From the NCBI GenBank assembly GCA_003641345.1, contig QNAD01000047.1, positions 1 through 9,591 of the forward strand: a DNA stretch of 9,591 nt, read 5' to 3'. The notes beneath the pieces were generated by a model. That model ran no database searches. It was not told the origin of the DNA and saw nothing but the letters and a program-made list of their open reading frames with translations. Each line of letters starts with the position of its first letter. Within the stretch, counting starts at the first letter, position 1. Origin of the DNA: Candidatus Zixiibacteriota bacterium (lineage in GTDB: Bacteria; Zixibacteria; MSB-5A5; GN15; FEB-12). Shown here in pieces: positions 1-6,917 of the stretch. Made by a program: the position numbers and the translations under genes.

Positions 1-381
1 ATATCCAATAACACCATCTGGAATTCCCATACTTGTATCTTTTATAAAAGCATTTAAATCAATCGCTGTTGCCTTGACATTTACCAACTTAGCTTCACCT
101 ATTTCAACAGATTTCAAGCTTATCGGAGTAGCCTTAGACTGCCCTTTTATTCCTGTAACAGGTCTTAGAGATTGTGGGATTATATTAAGCTTATTCTCAA
201 AAGCAAATTTCCTGTCTATATAAAGGAAATCAGCTCCAGTATCAATCCCGAACCGCCCTTTAATTTTTCCATTCAGGACAATATCAATTTCGACAAGTCC
301 TCTTTCAGGACTAAAAGATAAACCGCCCCCAAATACAGAGGCGGCTATAAAAAAACATAATAATAAAATTTTTATTTTCAT
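1..381 (-). CDS. Secreted retropepsin-like aspartyl protease, N-terminal part (cut by window edge)
   Basis: This open frame reads from an ATG at 381 to the window edge, giving 127 residues without a stop; the C-terminus lies outside. Residues 1-19 (MKIKILLLCFFIAASVFGG) form a typical signal peptide, so the product is probably periplasmic or exported. The mature part begins with a beta-rich stretch (GLVEIDIVLNGKIKGRFGIDTGADFLYID) containing the catalytic motif D-T-G-A of clan AA retropepsin-like proteases. Near the cut end, DGVIGY resembles the hydrophobic-hydrophobic-Gly motif that follows in this fold. Such bacterial single-domain proteases normally act as dimers; their substrates are mostly unknown. 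The gene starts 6 bases after the ccmF stop with no clear Shine-Dalgarno sequence, which suggests cotranscription and translational coupling with ccmF. Family assignment is fairly safe; the role is unknown. Confidence 0.75.
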   Translation of the reverse strand, partial: MKIKILLLCFFIAASVFGGGLSFSPERGLVEIDIVLNGKIKGRFGIDTGADFLYIDRKFAFENKLNIIPQSLRPVTGIKGQSKATPISLKSVEIGEAKLVNVKATAIDLNAFIKDTSMGIPDGVIGY

Positions 382-387
382 TTAAAA

Positions 388-2739
388 TCACACTAGTGCT
401 TCAGAGCGTCTCCTGAAATACATCACCAATGTGCCTAATAAAATCAAAATAGTACCAGCCCAAACAAGATTAATAATAGGCTTTTTAGTAATAGTCATAA
501 TTAATCGGTCAGGAGGACCTATTTCCATAAGTCCCGGAAAAGTAAATATGACCGCACCTTGACTAGCTTCAATATCTGCAATTTCAACAGAATAATTATT
601 ATCATCTCCGAAATTTGCAGGGAAATCTATTTGATTCTGCTTGCCATTTTGGTCAGTTTCATAAACTTTTATCGGTTCCAAAAATTCAGTTGAGCCATTA
701 TGTTCTACTTTCAATTTAGCAACAACAGACATGCTGTTTTGTTGTTCACTATGGTCGCCCATCGTGAACCCTTCGAAAGTAAAATTATAATCCTGATATT
801 TATAGGATTCACCCTCTCTAAGTTTTATCCCACGGGAACTACTCAGCTCCTGTACCTGTTCTGGTGAAAAATATAAATCTTCGTCCCAACGTTTAAGAAC
901 AAACGGCTTTTTCATAATACCATTCAACCGTTCCGAATAATACAATTGAGGATGGGCATCTTGCTCGCCATCACCTTCATCATAAGTGAGAAGCAATTTA
1001 TTCATCGGAACTGTTATTTCATTTTCCATGCCTTGATAGCTAATTTTAAGGTCATAAGCTTCTTTAGTTTCACCACGAGGTATTACTAATCTCTCATCGG
1101 TTGAATACGCCGAAGAGCCTAAAATCCCCAGAAGCATCAATCCAAACCCAAAATGTGTTAATTGTCCTCCAGACAATTTCCAACGAGAAGGAAGATAACT
1201 AAACATCGAGATTAAATTTGAGACAATAAATAGTGAAGCCGAAGCCAAGTAAAGAATATAGGAGTAATCTGTTACATCAAGAACATAACATATTAAAATT
1301 GTTAACACAAAGGCACCTAATGACCATTTTAGTTGACCCAATAAATCAGATTTCATCAAATACATAACCAAACCAGTTATAACCAAAGTAAAAACTACTG
1401 CAAATGATATCGCTGTTCCTAACACAAAATAGAATAATCCGAATCCTACAACTGCTGATGATATTGAAGAAATAATTAATTTTCTTTTCCAATTCTTAGG
1501 CACAAAACCTTTGTAATTCAACAATGGGGCGGCAGTCAAAAAGAGAGCATATAAAATTGCAAATGGTAACGCAAAACTATTATACGTTGCTACATCGGCT
1601 GCCCTTGGGTTGTTGGTGAAATAGGTCGTTAGTATCGGCAATGAAGTCCAGAAAAGAACAACAATGCCAAATAAAAACAATAAATTCATCCCTGCAAAAA
1701 GAGAAAATTCTTTACCGTAAAAATTATAATTCAAAGGTTTGGATTCAATCTTAGCTGTTCGCATTAAAAACAGAATCAAAGTTATAAAAATATAAAAAGC
1801 CAAAAAACCAATAAGATATATGTTAATCCCTAAATCAACAAAACTATGCACGGAAAAATCAGACAATACCCCGCTTCTGGTTATAAATGTTCCATAGATA
1901 ACCAGAATAAAACCGAAAGCCGCCATCAAAATATTTGTTCTCTTAAGGGCTCCACTACGACGCTCAATAATCATACCGTGTATCAAAGCAAGAGCAATAA
2001 ACCATGGAATAAACGATGAATTTTCAACCGGATCCCAAGCCCAATAACCTCCCCAGCCAAGAGTCTTATACGCCCAGTACGCACCCAGAATATTGCCACC
2101 GGCTAACATCAAAGCGGTAATTGCCGTCCATGGAAATGCTTTTTTTACCCAACTTGAATAATCATTAATAATTAAAGCTGAAATCGCCAATGAGAACGGA
2201 ATAGCCGCCATAGCATAGCCGATAAAAATTACAGGCGGGTGAACAACCATCCACGGATCATGCAACAAAGGATTCAATCCCAATCCATCAGGAGGAACTC
2301 CGCCCAACATAGCAAACGGAGAAAGCGAAGTCATAAGAGTTAAAAAGAAAGCATTGACAGTTGCATAAGCTACCATTGCATAGTTACGATACTGATCTCC
2401 ATATTTTAAAATGATATATCCAAACAGAGCACTTAAGGTTACCCACAGGACATAAGTTCCTTCCTGCCCTGCCCAAAAAGCAGCTAGCGTGAAAAAGAAA
2501 GATAGAGAACGGTCTGAATACTCATAGACATATTTAATTGCAAAATTATAACTGAAGAACAGATAATACAAGTATGCAAACATTAAAATTGCACAACCCG
2601 TAAAATAATTATATGCTTTTCTAGCTAAATTTTCATAAGAAGAATTTCCGCGTGCCGTCATAAAAAAAGCAACGCCCGAAATTAAATTAAAGACTAAAGC
2701 TAAAAATATTAGCAGATCACCAGGGACATCATATGACAT
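388..2739 (-). CDS. ccmF: Cytochrome c heme lyase CcmF, enlarged form
   Basis: CcmF is the integral membrane synthetase that moves heme from holo-CcmE to the CxxCH cysteines of apocytochrome c on the periplasmic side. The frame encodes 783 residues with many membrane segments. FWAGQEGTY (88-96) is a family signature, and the tryptophan-rich WWD heme-handling segment is GWGGYWAWDPVEN (228-240). Four histidines match the expected heme ligands: H167 in VVHPP, H254 in ALIHG, H298 in FSVHS and H529 in LTHFG. After H529 comes a soluble periplasmic domain of roughly 215 residues (about 541-757), then a final membrane helix and a basic tail (RRRSEALV). The usual length is near 650 residues, so this form is unusually long, mainly in the C-terminal periplasmic domain. 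The start has GGAG 7 bases upstream and lies 2 bases after the ccmE stop. Confidence 0.95.
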   Translation of the reverse strand: MSYDVPGDLLIFLALVFNLISGVAFFMTARGNSSYENLARKAYNYFTGCAILMFAYLYYLFFSYNFAIKYVYEYSDRSLSFFFTLAAFWAGQEGTYVLWVTLSALFGYIILKYGDQYRNYAMVAYATVNAFFLTLMTSLSPFAMLGGVPPDGLGLNPLLHDPWMVVHPPVIFIGYAMAAIPFSLAISALIINDYSSWVKKAFPWTAITALMLAGGNILGAYWAYKTLGWGGYWAWDPVENSSFIPWFIALALIHGMIIERRSGALKRTNILMAAFGFILVIYGTFITRSGVLSDFSVHSFVDLGINIYLIGFLAFYIFITLILFLMRTAKIESKPLNYNFYGKEFSLFAGMNLLFLFGIVVLFWTSLPILTTYFTNNPRAADVATYNSFALPFAILYALFLTAAPLLNYKGFVPKNWKRKLIISSISSAVVGFGLFYFVLGTAISFAVVFTLVITGLVMYLMKSDLLGQLKWSLGAFVLTILICYVLDVTDYSYILYLASASLFIVSNLISMFSYLPSRWKLSGGQLTHFGFGLMLLGILGSSAYSTDERLVIPRGETKEAYDLKISYQGMENEITVPMNKLLLTYDEGDGEQDAHPQLYYSERLNGIMKKPFVLKRWDEDLYFSPEQVQELSSSRGIKLREGESYKYQDYNFTFEGFTMGDHSEQQNSMSVVAKLKVEHNGSTEFLEPIKVYETDQNGKQNQIDFPANFGDDNNYSVEIADIEASQGAVIFTFPGLMEIGPPDRLIMTITKKPIINLVWAGTILILLGTLVMYFRRRSEALV

Positions 2740-2741
2740 TA

Positions 2742-3182
2742 TTATGCTCCATCTTTATTTGTAGCTTTGTTATGTTTGGTTATATCTTGATAGCCCTCTT
2801 CCCCTTCGCCTTGATATTTGGAAGGACACTTGACCAGCATCTGGTCAGCCACAAAGACCTCATTTTCACTTTTACCCTTAAGAACCACCGATGTTGCCTG
2901 GTCAAAATTGCCCGGCACAACTCCATAATAAACAACACTTATTGTCTCAGCATTGGTTTTGCTTTCTGATTCGGCGTCGTAAATTGCAAACTCCAATCTT
3001 GAGTCTTCAGTATTATAATTTACATCATCAAAATCAATTTTCCCCATAACCTGCACAGTCTTATCAGAGTTACGAGCTTGTTCGATAGTTACATATTGAA
3101 TAGTTGTTTTAAAAAATGCGGATGCTCCCCATATCATAAAAACAACAATTATTATTCCACCAATAATATACTTGGCTTTCAT
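2742..3182 (-). CDS. ccmE: Heme chaperone CcmE, cysteine (CxxxY) variant
   Basis: CcmE is a periplasmic, membrane-anchored OB-fold protein that binds heme covalently and carries it from CcmC/CcmAB to CcmF. The 146 residues comprise a short cytoplasmic start, one membrane helix (about 5-23), a beta-rich domain with the family pattern VYYGVVPGNF (84-93) and VVLKGK (99-104), and a flexible polar tail. The heme-attachment motif is C119-P-S-K-Y123. Classical CcmE has HxxxY here, so the ligand is Cys instead of His, as in the variant CcmE of archaea and some bacteria including Desulfovibrio. A GAGG lies about 10 bases before the ATG. The first codon overlaps the ccmD stop (ATGA, 3179-3182), and ccmF follows after 2 bases, so this is one tightly coupled operon. 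Confidence 0.95.
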   Translation of the reverse strand: MKAKYIIGGIIIVVFMIWGASAFFKTTIQYVTIEQARNSDKTVQVMGKIDFDDVNYNTEDSRLEFAIYDAESESKTNAETISVVYYGVVPGNFDQATSVVLKGKSENEVFVADQMLVKCPSKYQGEGEEGYQDITKHNKATNKDGA

Positions 3183-3292
3183 TTTATCTTTTCCTCAAGC
3201 TTTTTTACACTCTTATCAAGACTCATTATAAAATAGAAAAGTCCAACCCAAACTACAAGAGTTACTGCTAATGCAATATAATTTCCATCCAT
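3179..3292 (-). CDS. ccmD: Small membrane protein CcmD
   Basis: A 37-codon frame fills the space between ccmC and ccmE. It begins MDGNYIALAVTLVVWVGL, continues FYFIMSLDKSVKKLEEKIK and ends in TGA. The build is that of CcmD: a short periplasmic start, one membrane helix (about 5-24) and a charged cytoplasmic tail likely to form a helix. In System I, CcmD associates with CcmABC and helps release holo-CcmE. The ATG is 7 bases after the ccmC stop. An AGGAGG inside the last ccmC codons, about 12 bases upstream, can serve as ribosome binding site. The stop overlaps the ccmE start by four bases (ATGA). Sequence conservation in CcmD is weak, so the call rests on length, topology and position between ccmC and ccmE. 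Confidence 0.85.
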   Translation of the reverse strand: MDGNYIALAVTLVVWVGLFYFIMSLDKSVKKLEEKIK

Positions 3293-3299
3293 TTTATTT

Positions 3300-3956
3300 C
3301 TAATCCTCCTTTTCGGATTCTATTCTTTCCATTCGTTTCAATCGTTTCGCTAAACTAAACATCCAAAAATATAATACTGTAAAAAATCCCAACGATGAGA
3401 AGAAGATCATTCTCACGGCAGGTCCCATAGTGAATTTCATATCAGCATTAACTACTGAATCCTCAGGATGAAGCGACGGGGTCATACGTGGTACAACAAA
3501 AATTAAAAAAGGTACTGTCACAAAAGCAAAAATTGAATAAACAGCAGAAAGAGTAGCTTTTCGTTCCTCGATTTCAACAGCTCCCCTAAGAGAAAAATAA
3601 GCGGCATAAATTAATAAAAGTATAAAAACCGATGTTTCTCGCGGATCCCAATTCCAAAATGAGCCCCATGTAACTTTGGCAAATATCGATCCGGTTACAG
3701 TTGCCAAAATACAGAATATAAAACCTAATCGGGCGGCTTCGGCAGCTTTGTCATCAAAATTTATATCTTTCGTTTTAAGAAATCTAATAGAGTAAATCAT
3801 AGACATCAAAAAAGCTAATACGCAAATCCATGCCTGTGGGATATGATAATAGAATACCCGACTGGCTTCCCCAATCATTCTCTGAGGAGCAGGAGTAACA
3901 AAACTGAAATAAATCATAACTCCCATTCCTAAAAATAACAACCATTTCCACCACAT
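3300..3956 (-). CDS. ccmC: Heme delivery protein CcmC
   Basis: CcmC binds heme at the outer face of the membrane and presents it to CcmE. From the ATG at 3956 the protein has 218 residues and about six membrane segments. Diagnostic features are YYHIPQAW with H38, the WWD segment WGSFWNWDP (97-105) followed by RETSVFILLLIY, and a second periplasmic histidine, H163, in PSLHPED; the two histidines flanking WWD are the expected heme ligands. The frame is also open to a TTG at 3968 (four more residues), but the only purine-rich site (AAAGGAA) sits directly against that TTG and 12-13 bases before the ATG, so I prefer the ATG. CcsA of System II shares the WWD domain, but the size and the ccmD/E/F neighbours fix this as CcmC. 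Confidence 0.93.
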   Translation of the reverse strand: MWWKWLLFLGMGVMIYFSFVTPAPQRMIGEASRVFYYHIPQAWICVLAFLMSMIYSIRFLKTKDINFDDKAAEAARLGFIFCILATVTGSIFAKVTWGSFWNWDPRETSVFILLLIYAAYFSLRGAVEIEERKATLSAVYSIFAFVTVPFLIFVVPRMTPSLHPEDSVVNADMKFTMGPAVRMIFFSSLGFFTVLYFWMFSLAKRLKRMERIESEKED

Positions 3957-3990
3957 ATTAAAAACCAATTCCTTTCACTTTCGGATAATC

Positions 3991-4018
3991 ATTATACACG
4001 AAAATTAAAAAAAACCAA
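3991..4018 (-). promoter_or_regulatory. Candidate sigma-70-like promoter for ccmCDEF
   Basis: On the minus strand a perfect TATAAT (3991-3996) follows TTGGTT (4013-4018) with a 16-base spacer that is mostly T. Predicted transcription would start around 3984, about 28 bases before the preferred ccmC ATG. It sits in the widest gap of the ccm cluster (3957-4061), which fits ccmCDEF having its own promoter separate from ccmAB. The sequence is AT-rich, so a chance match is possible. Confidence 0.5.
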
Positions 4019-4061
4019 CAAAATTCGGAGATAAATTGTCCATTTTCTTGTGAAATTTTTC

Positions 4062-4745
4062 CTAATCTTGCCATACAAATTTAAAAAGCAAACTTGACAA
4101 AACTATCATGATAACTGTAAAAGATACAAGAAATTGCAGCTCTGTAGCAATCTCTGTAATTGGCTGATTTTTCAAAGCTTTTTCCGAACCTTTGACCAAT
4201 ACCATAAGTAATGGAAGCATTATCGGAAACGACATTACCGAAAATAAAGCTCCTTTGACAGATGCTCTGGCAATTATTGCCGCTACTAAAGTTGTTGCGG
4301 CACAAAGGCAAAAAACGCCTAAAATCAAAATCACAAAAAATACTGGAATATTATCGGTAGGGGCATCAGTAAAAATAAAAAACACAGGCGTAATTACAAA
4401 GGTCATAATACACATTAATGTCAGATTGAAAAATAGTTTCCCAAAATATATTGGCTCTGGATCCGCACTAAGTTTTAATGCTAATGATGTGCCAGCCTCC
4501 TCTTCACGTATAAATACTTGTGCCAGACCTGACATTGCCGAAAAAAACATCACCACCCAAAATAATGCCGCCAATAATTGGGGTGAAAGGCCGGATTGCC
4601 CCAATGAAAAAGAGACTACCGCTAAAGTTGAAATACCAAAAAGTAAAATAGCATTGATAGCGTATTTGGTTCTAAATTCCAAACGCATATCTTTTGCATA
4701 TACAGCAAGTGTTTTATTAATCAACCCGGAGTTGCCTCTCGACAA
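4062..4745 (-). CDS. ccmB: Heme exporter-type ABC transporter permease CcmB
   Basis: CcmB is the membrane subunit of the CcmAB transporter, whose ATPase activity is needed to release holo-CcmE from CcmC/CcmD. The protein has a charged amphipathic start (VYAKDMRLEFRTKYAIN), about six hydrophobic segments, and the loop VFIREEEAGTSLALKLS, which matches the family pattern of acidic residues followed by a short helix after the second membrane segment. The frame is open to an ATG at 4775, but no ribosome binding site precedes that ATG or the one at 4766. A TTG at 4745 has GGAGG nine bases upstream and gives 227 residues, close to the usual 220, so I place the start there. This overlaps the end of ccmA by 29 bases, implying coupled translation. 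The family call is firm; the exact start is less so. Confidence 0.9.
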   Translation of the reverse strand: MSRGNSGLINKTLAVYAKDMRLEFRTKYAINAILLFGISTLAVVSFSLGQSGLSPQLLAALFWVVMFFSAMSGLAQVFIREEEAGTSLALKLSADPEPIYFGKLFFNLTLMCIMTFVITPVFFIFTDAPTDNIPVFFVILILGVFCLCAATTLVAAIIARASVKGALFSVMSFPIMLPLLMVLVKGSEKALKNQPITEIATELQFLVSFTVIMIVLSSLLFKFVWQD

Positions 4746-5331
4746 GACGGTACTCCTCCTTTTCATTGGTTGCAATAATCACTATTGATAGCGGTTTAAA
4801 TTCTTCTATTATATTAAAAACAATTTCTTTCCCTTGGTCATCAAGATTCGAAGTAGGTTCATCCAAAAAGAGAAAGCCTGGCTTCTTCAATAACGCCACA
4901 GCATATTTTAATCTTTGCTTCATTCCCGATGAATATCCGCCGACATAATCCAATCCTCTACCACCAAGCCCAACTCTATCAAACAAAACTTCAATCTCTT
5001 TACCTGTAATATTTAACCCGCTTACTGTTGAAAAAAACTTAAGGTTTTCTTCGGCAGTTAACTGATCATAGAGATTCAGATAAGGTGAAACCAATGCTAT
5101 TTGAGAGCGAATCTGACTATCGTCCATCGCTTTTTCATCTGAAAAATATTCTACTTTCCCTTTTGTAGGCGTATAAGTGGACAATAAAACCTGAAGTAAA
5201 GTTGATTTTCCTGAACCGTTTCGACCAACAATAGCCATCGAATCCCCGGTAGTAAGATCAAAATTAATATCTTTAAGAACTTTGAGGTTCCTAAACCTTT
5301 TAAATAATTTTGTCGCTTTTATTCTATACAT
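4717..5331 (-). CDS. ccmA: Heme exporter-type ABC transporter ATPase CcmA
   Basis: This is the cytoplasmic ATPase partner of CcmB, 204 residues, the usual CcmA length. Walker A is GRNGSGKST (36-44), the ABC signature is YSSGMKQR (133-140) and Walker B is FLFLDEPT (153-160), with the D-loop SNLD following. Two positions are unusual. The switch-loop histidine after Walker B is replaced by Asn (IIATNE, N189). The Q-loop region reads VSPYLNLYDQ (81-90), with no Gln at the normal position, although the following LTAEENL matches CcmA well. The neighbour ccmB identifies it as CcmA rather than a generic ATPase. The start at 5331 lacks a recognisable Shine-Dalgarno sequence. A 71-base gap separates it from the DUF1573 gene, and I see no convincing promoter there, so read-through from lepB is possible. 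Confidence 0.92.
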   Translation of the reverse strand: MYRIKATKLFKRFRNLKVLKDINFDLTTGDSMAIVGRNGSGKSTLLQVLLSTYTPTKGKVEYFSDEKAMDDSQIRSQIALVSPYLNLYDQLTAEENLKFFSTVSGLNITGKEIEVLFDRVGLGGRGLDYVGGYSSGMKQRLKYAVALLKKPGFLFLDEPTSNLDDQGKEIVFNIIEEFKPLSIVIIATNEKEEYRLVERQLRVD

Positions 5332-5402
5332 TAATTATGGAATAACGTTAATAACTACCAATAACCAAACAAAAAGATATTTTGTAATTTTTTTGCAAAT
5401 AA

Positions 5403-6113
5403 CTATCTTTTAGGGACATTTCGATATAATCTCCGGACTGGAATAGTATATCGAGTCCTATTATCATCGTTAAATTCTACAGTAAATGAATGCTGAAAAT
5501 GTTTTTCGATTGATTCATCTCTGACAATAATTTTTGCAATAGCAGTATCCCCTGCTTTGATAATTTTGGGGAGCTTAATATCAAAATCGTTTTCTGGTTT
5601 ATCAATTAAATGAACTTCGTAATCTACGGCACCTTTATTAATAATGTTAAATTCTGAAATTCTCCTCACTGTTTCCGTAAACTGAGAGACATCAATTTTA
5701 ATCGGGTCAATTAATATTGGTTGAACAATAGTAGGGTCAGGAAGCGGTTCGGAAAGAATCTTAATAAAAAATGCTTTATCCGATGCGTTTGTAAAGAATG
5801 AGGGCTTTTTAATAACGTGTCCCTTATACCTTTTGGTATCAAAATATATTTTTAAACTGGTACTATCGCCCGGAGCAAGAATCGTATCCTGAATCGGTGC
5901 TCTTGTACAACCACAACCTGGATTAACTTTTGATATTATAAGCGTATCATCGCCTGTTGATTTAATCCAAAAAGTATGACTTACATTGACAGATTGACTG
6001 ACCTTACCAAAATTAAAAGCTGTTTCTGAGATTTCAAAAGCAGGCTCAGCATGAACAGATGAAATTACGTTTACACCAAAAAACAAAAATATAATAAATA
6101 TTGAATTTTTCAT
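5403..6113 (-). CDS. Secreted DUF1573 domain protein
   Basis: The 236-residue product starts with a signal peptide (about 1-22, ending SSVHA), so it is exported. Residues 27-120 match the DUF1573 family, an immunoglobulin-like beta sandwich: FNFGKVSQS, then VSHTFWIKSTGDDTLIIS, then NPGCGCT with Cys67 and Cys69. A second beta-rich region (about 135-230, with NIINKGAVDYEVHLI and AGDTAIAKIIV) looks like another Ig-type domain without cysteines. No enzymatic function is known for the family; the CGC pair could form a disulfide or bind metal, which is speculation. The gene begins 11 bases after lepB, with AGG a few bases before the ATG, so the two are probably cotranscribed. It ends 71 bases before ccmA. 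Family assignment is good; the role is unknown. Confidence 0.85.
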   Translation of the reverse strand: MKNSIFIIFLFFGVNVISSVHAEPAFEISETAFNFGKVSQSVNVSHTFWIKSTGDDTLIISKVNPGCGCTRAPIQDTILAPGDSTSLKIYFDTKRYKGHVIKKPSFFTNASDKAFFIKILSEPLPDPTIVQPILIDPIKIDVSQFTETVRRISEFNIINKGAVDYEVHLIDKPENDFDIKLPKIIKAGDTAIAKIIVRDESIEKHFQHSFTVEFNDDNRTRYTIPVRRLYRNVPKR

Positions 6114-6124
6114 TTCAACCTATA

Positions 6125-6835
6125 CTATGAGATGAGGCTGAAAAGCCTTGACCATCTAACTTTATTAAAAAAATGAATTGCATTAAAAATAAAAACTCTG
6201 GGAACAGATAAGGGATCACTAGCAGAAATTTCCGGAGCAGGATACTCAGAATCATTCCATGACCAATGAATAAGCATCGCTTCACCAAGGATATTGTTAT
6301 CTGGAACCGCTCCCCAAAAGCGTGAGTCATAAGAGTTATCCCTGTTATCCCCCATCATAAAATATGAGTCACTCGGAACTACATAAGGTCCAAAATTATC
6401 TCGCGGTGGCCTTGGATGAATAACTTTAGAGCCATCCGATCTGACATCAATGAATTTTCCGTGTTCTGGAAGTTCAAAAATCTCCCCATTCACATAAAGT
6501 GTTTTATCAACAACCTCTATTGTATCATTAGGCACACCGATACATCTTTTAATATATTTTGTAACACCATCACGGGGGAAAATAAAAATAACTACATCAC
6601 CACGTTCAGGATCTGAAAACCCTGGCAAACGCCAATCAACCAACGGCATCCTGGCTCCATAAACAAATTTGTTTGCTAAAAGAAAATCACCTACCAATAG
6701 AGTATCTTCCATTGAAGATGATGGAATTTTATAAGCCTCGACTATTGATGTTTTAATAATAACAGCCAAAATCACAGCAACAAATATCTGTTTGAAATTA
6801 TCCCAAGCCGTTGCAGATAATGACGATTTACTCAT
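6125..6835 (-). CDS. lepB: Signal peptidase I
   Basis: This membrane-bound serine protease (family S26A) removes signal peptides from exported pre-proteins at the outer face of the inner membrane. The 236 residues have one N-terminal membrane anchor (about 15-33), then the catalytic box IPSSSMEDTL with nucleophile S41, the box YIKRCIGVPND with general base K96, and the conserved GDNRDNSYDSR (162-172). An extra segment between about 120 and 150 is common in this family. SMEDTL has Asp where Pro is usual, a minor deviation. The C-terminus ends in an aromatic-basic stretch (NKVRWSRLF). AGGA lies about 7 bases before the ATG. The gene is followed after 11 bases by the DUF1573 gene, whose product carries a signal peptide of the kind this enzyme cleaves. 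Confidence 0.96.
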   Translation of the reverse strand: MSKSSLSATAWDNFKQIFVAVILAVIIKTSIVEAYKIPSSSMEDTLLVGDFLLANKFVYGARMPLVDWRLPGFSDPERGDVVIFIFPRDGVTKYIKRCIGVPNDTIEVVDKTLYVNGEIFELPEHGKFIDVRSDGSKVIHPRPPRDNFGPYVVPSDSYFMMGDNRDNSYDSRFWGAVPDNNILGEAMLIHWSWNDSEYPAPEISASDPLSVPRVFIFNAIHFFNKVRWSRLFSLIS

Positions 6836-6872
6836 TTATATTCCTTTATTAGTATCAAAATTTTTCTATATC

Positions 6873-6902
6873 CTTATACGACAAATCATATTCAGAGTTC
6901 AA
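6873..6902 (-). promoter_or_regulatory. Possible promoter upstream of lepB
   Basis: On the minus strand TTGAAC (6897-6902) and TATAAG (6873-6878) are separated by 18 bases within the 82-base gap between rseP and lepB. A transcript would start about 30 bases before the lepB ATG. The match to the sigma-70 consensus is fair, not strong, in AT-rich DNA. Confidence 0.4.
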
Positions 6903-6917
6903 GATAATAACCTCTTA

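Noticed and set aside
2733..2969. 78-codon open frame on the plus strand with a hydrophobic start
   Set aside because: It is opposite the conserved end of ccmE; the hydrophobic appearance is a by-product of AT-rich antisense codons.
4192..4788. 198-codon open frame on the plus strand
   Set aside because: It lies wholly opposite ccmB and the end of ccmA, has a low-complexity composition rich in Asn, Ile, Lys and Thr, and shows no domain. It is the antisense shadow of the membrane protein gene.
5334..5356. TTGGTA with CATAAT as a ccmA promoter
   Set aside because: The -10 would end two bases before the ccmA ATG, placing the transcription start inside the coding region.
5372..5411. Inverted repeat AAAAGATA / TATCTTTT at the end of the DUF1573 gene as a terminator
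   Set aside because: The stem is almost all A-T with a 24-base loop and no following U tract, so it would be too weak.
6115..6330. 71-codon frame on the minus strand overlapping the end of lepB
   Set aside because: It is in another frame of lepB, whose full-length reading with all catalytic motifs explains the sequence.
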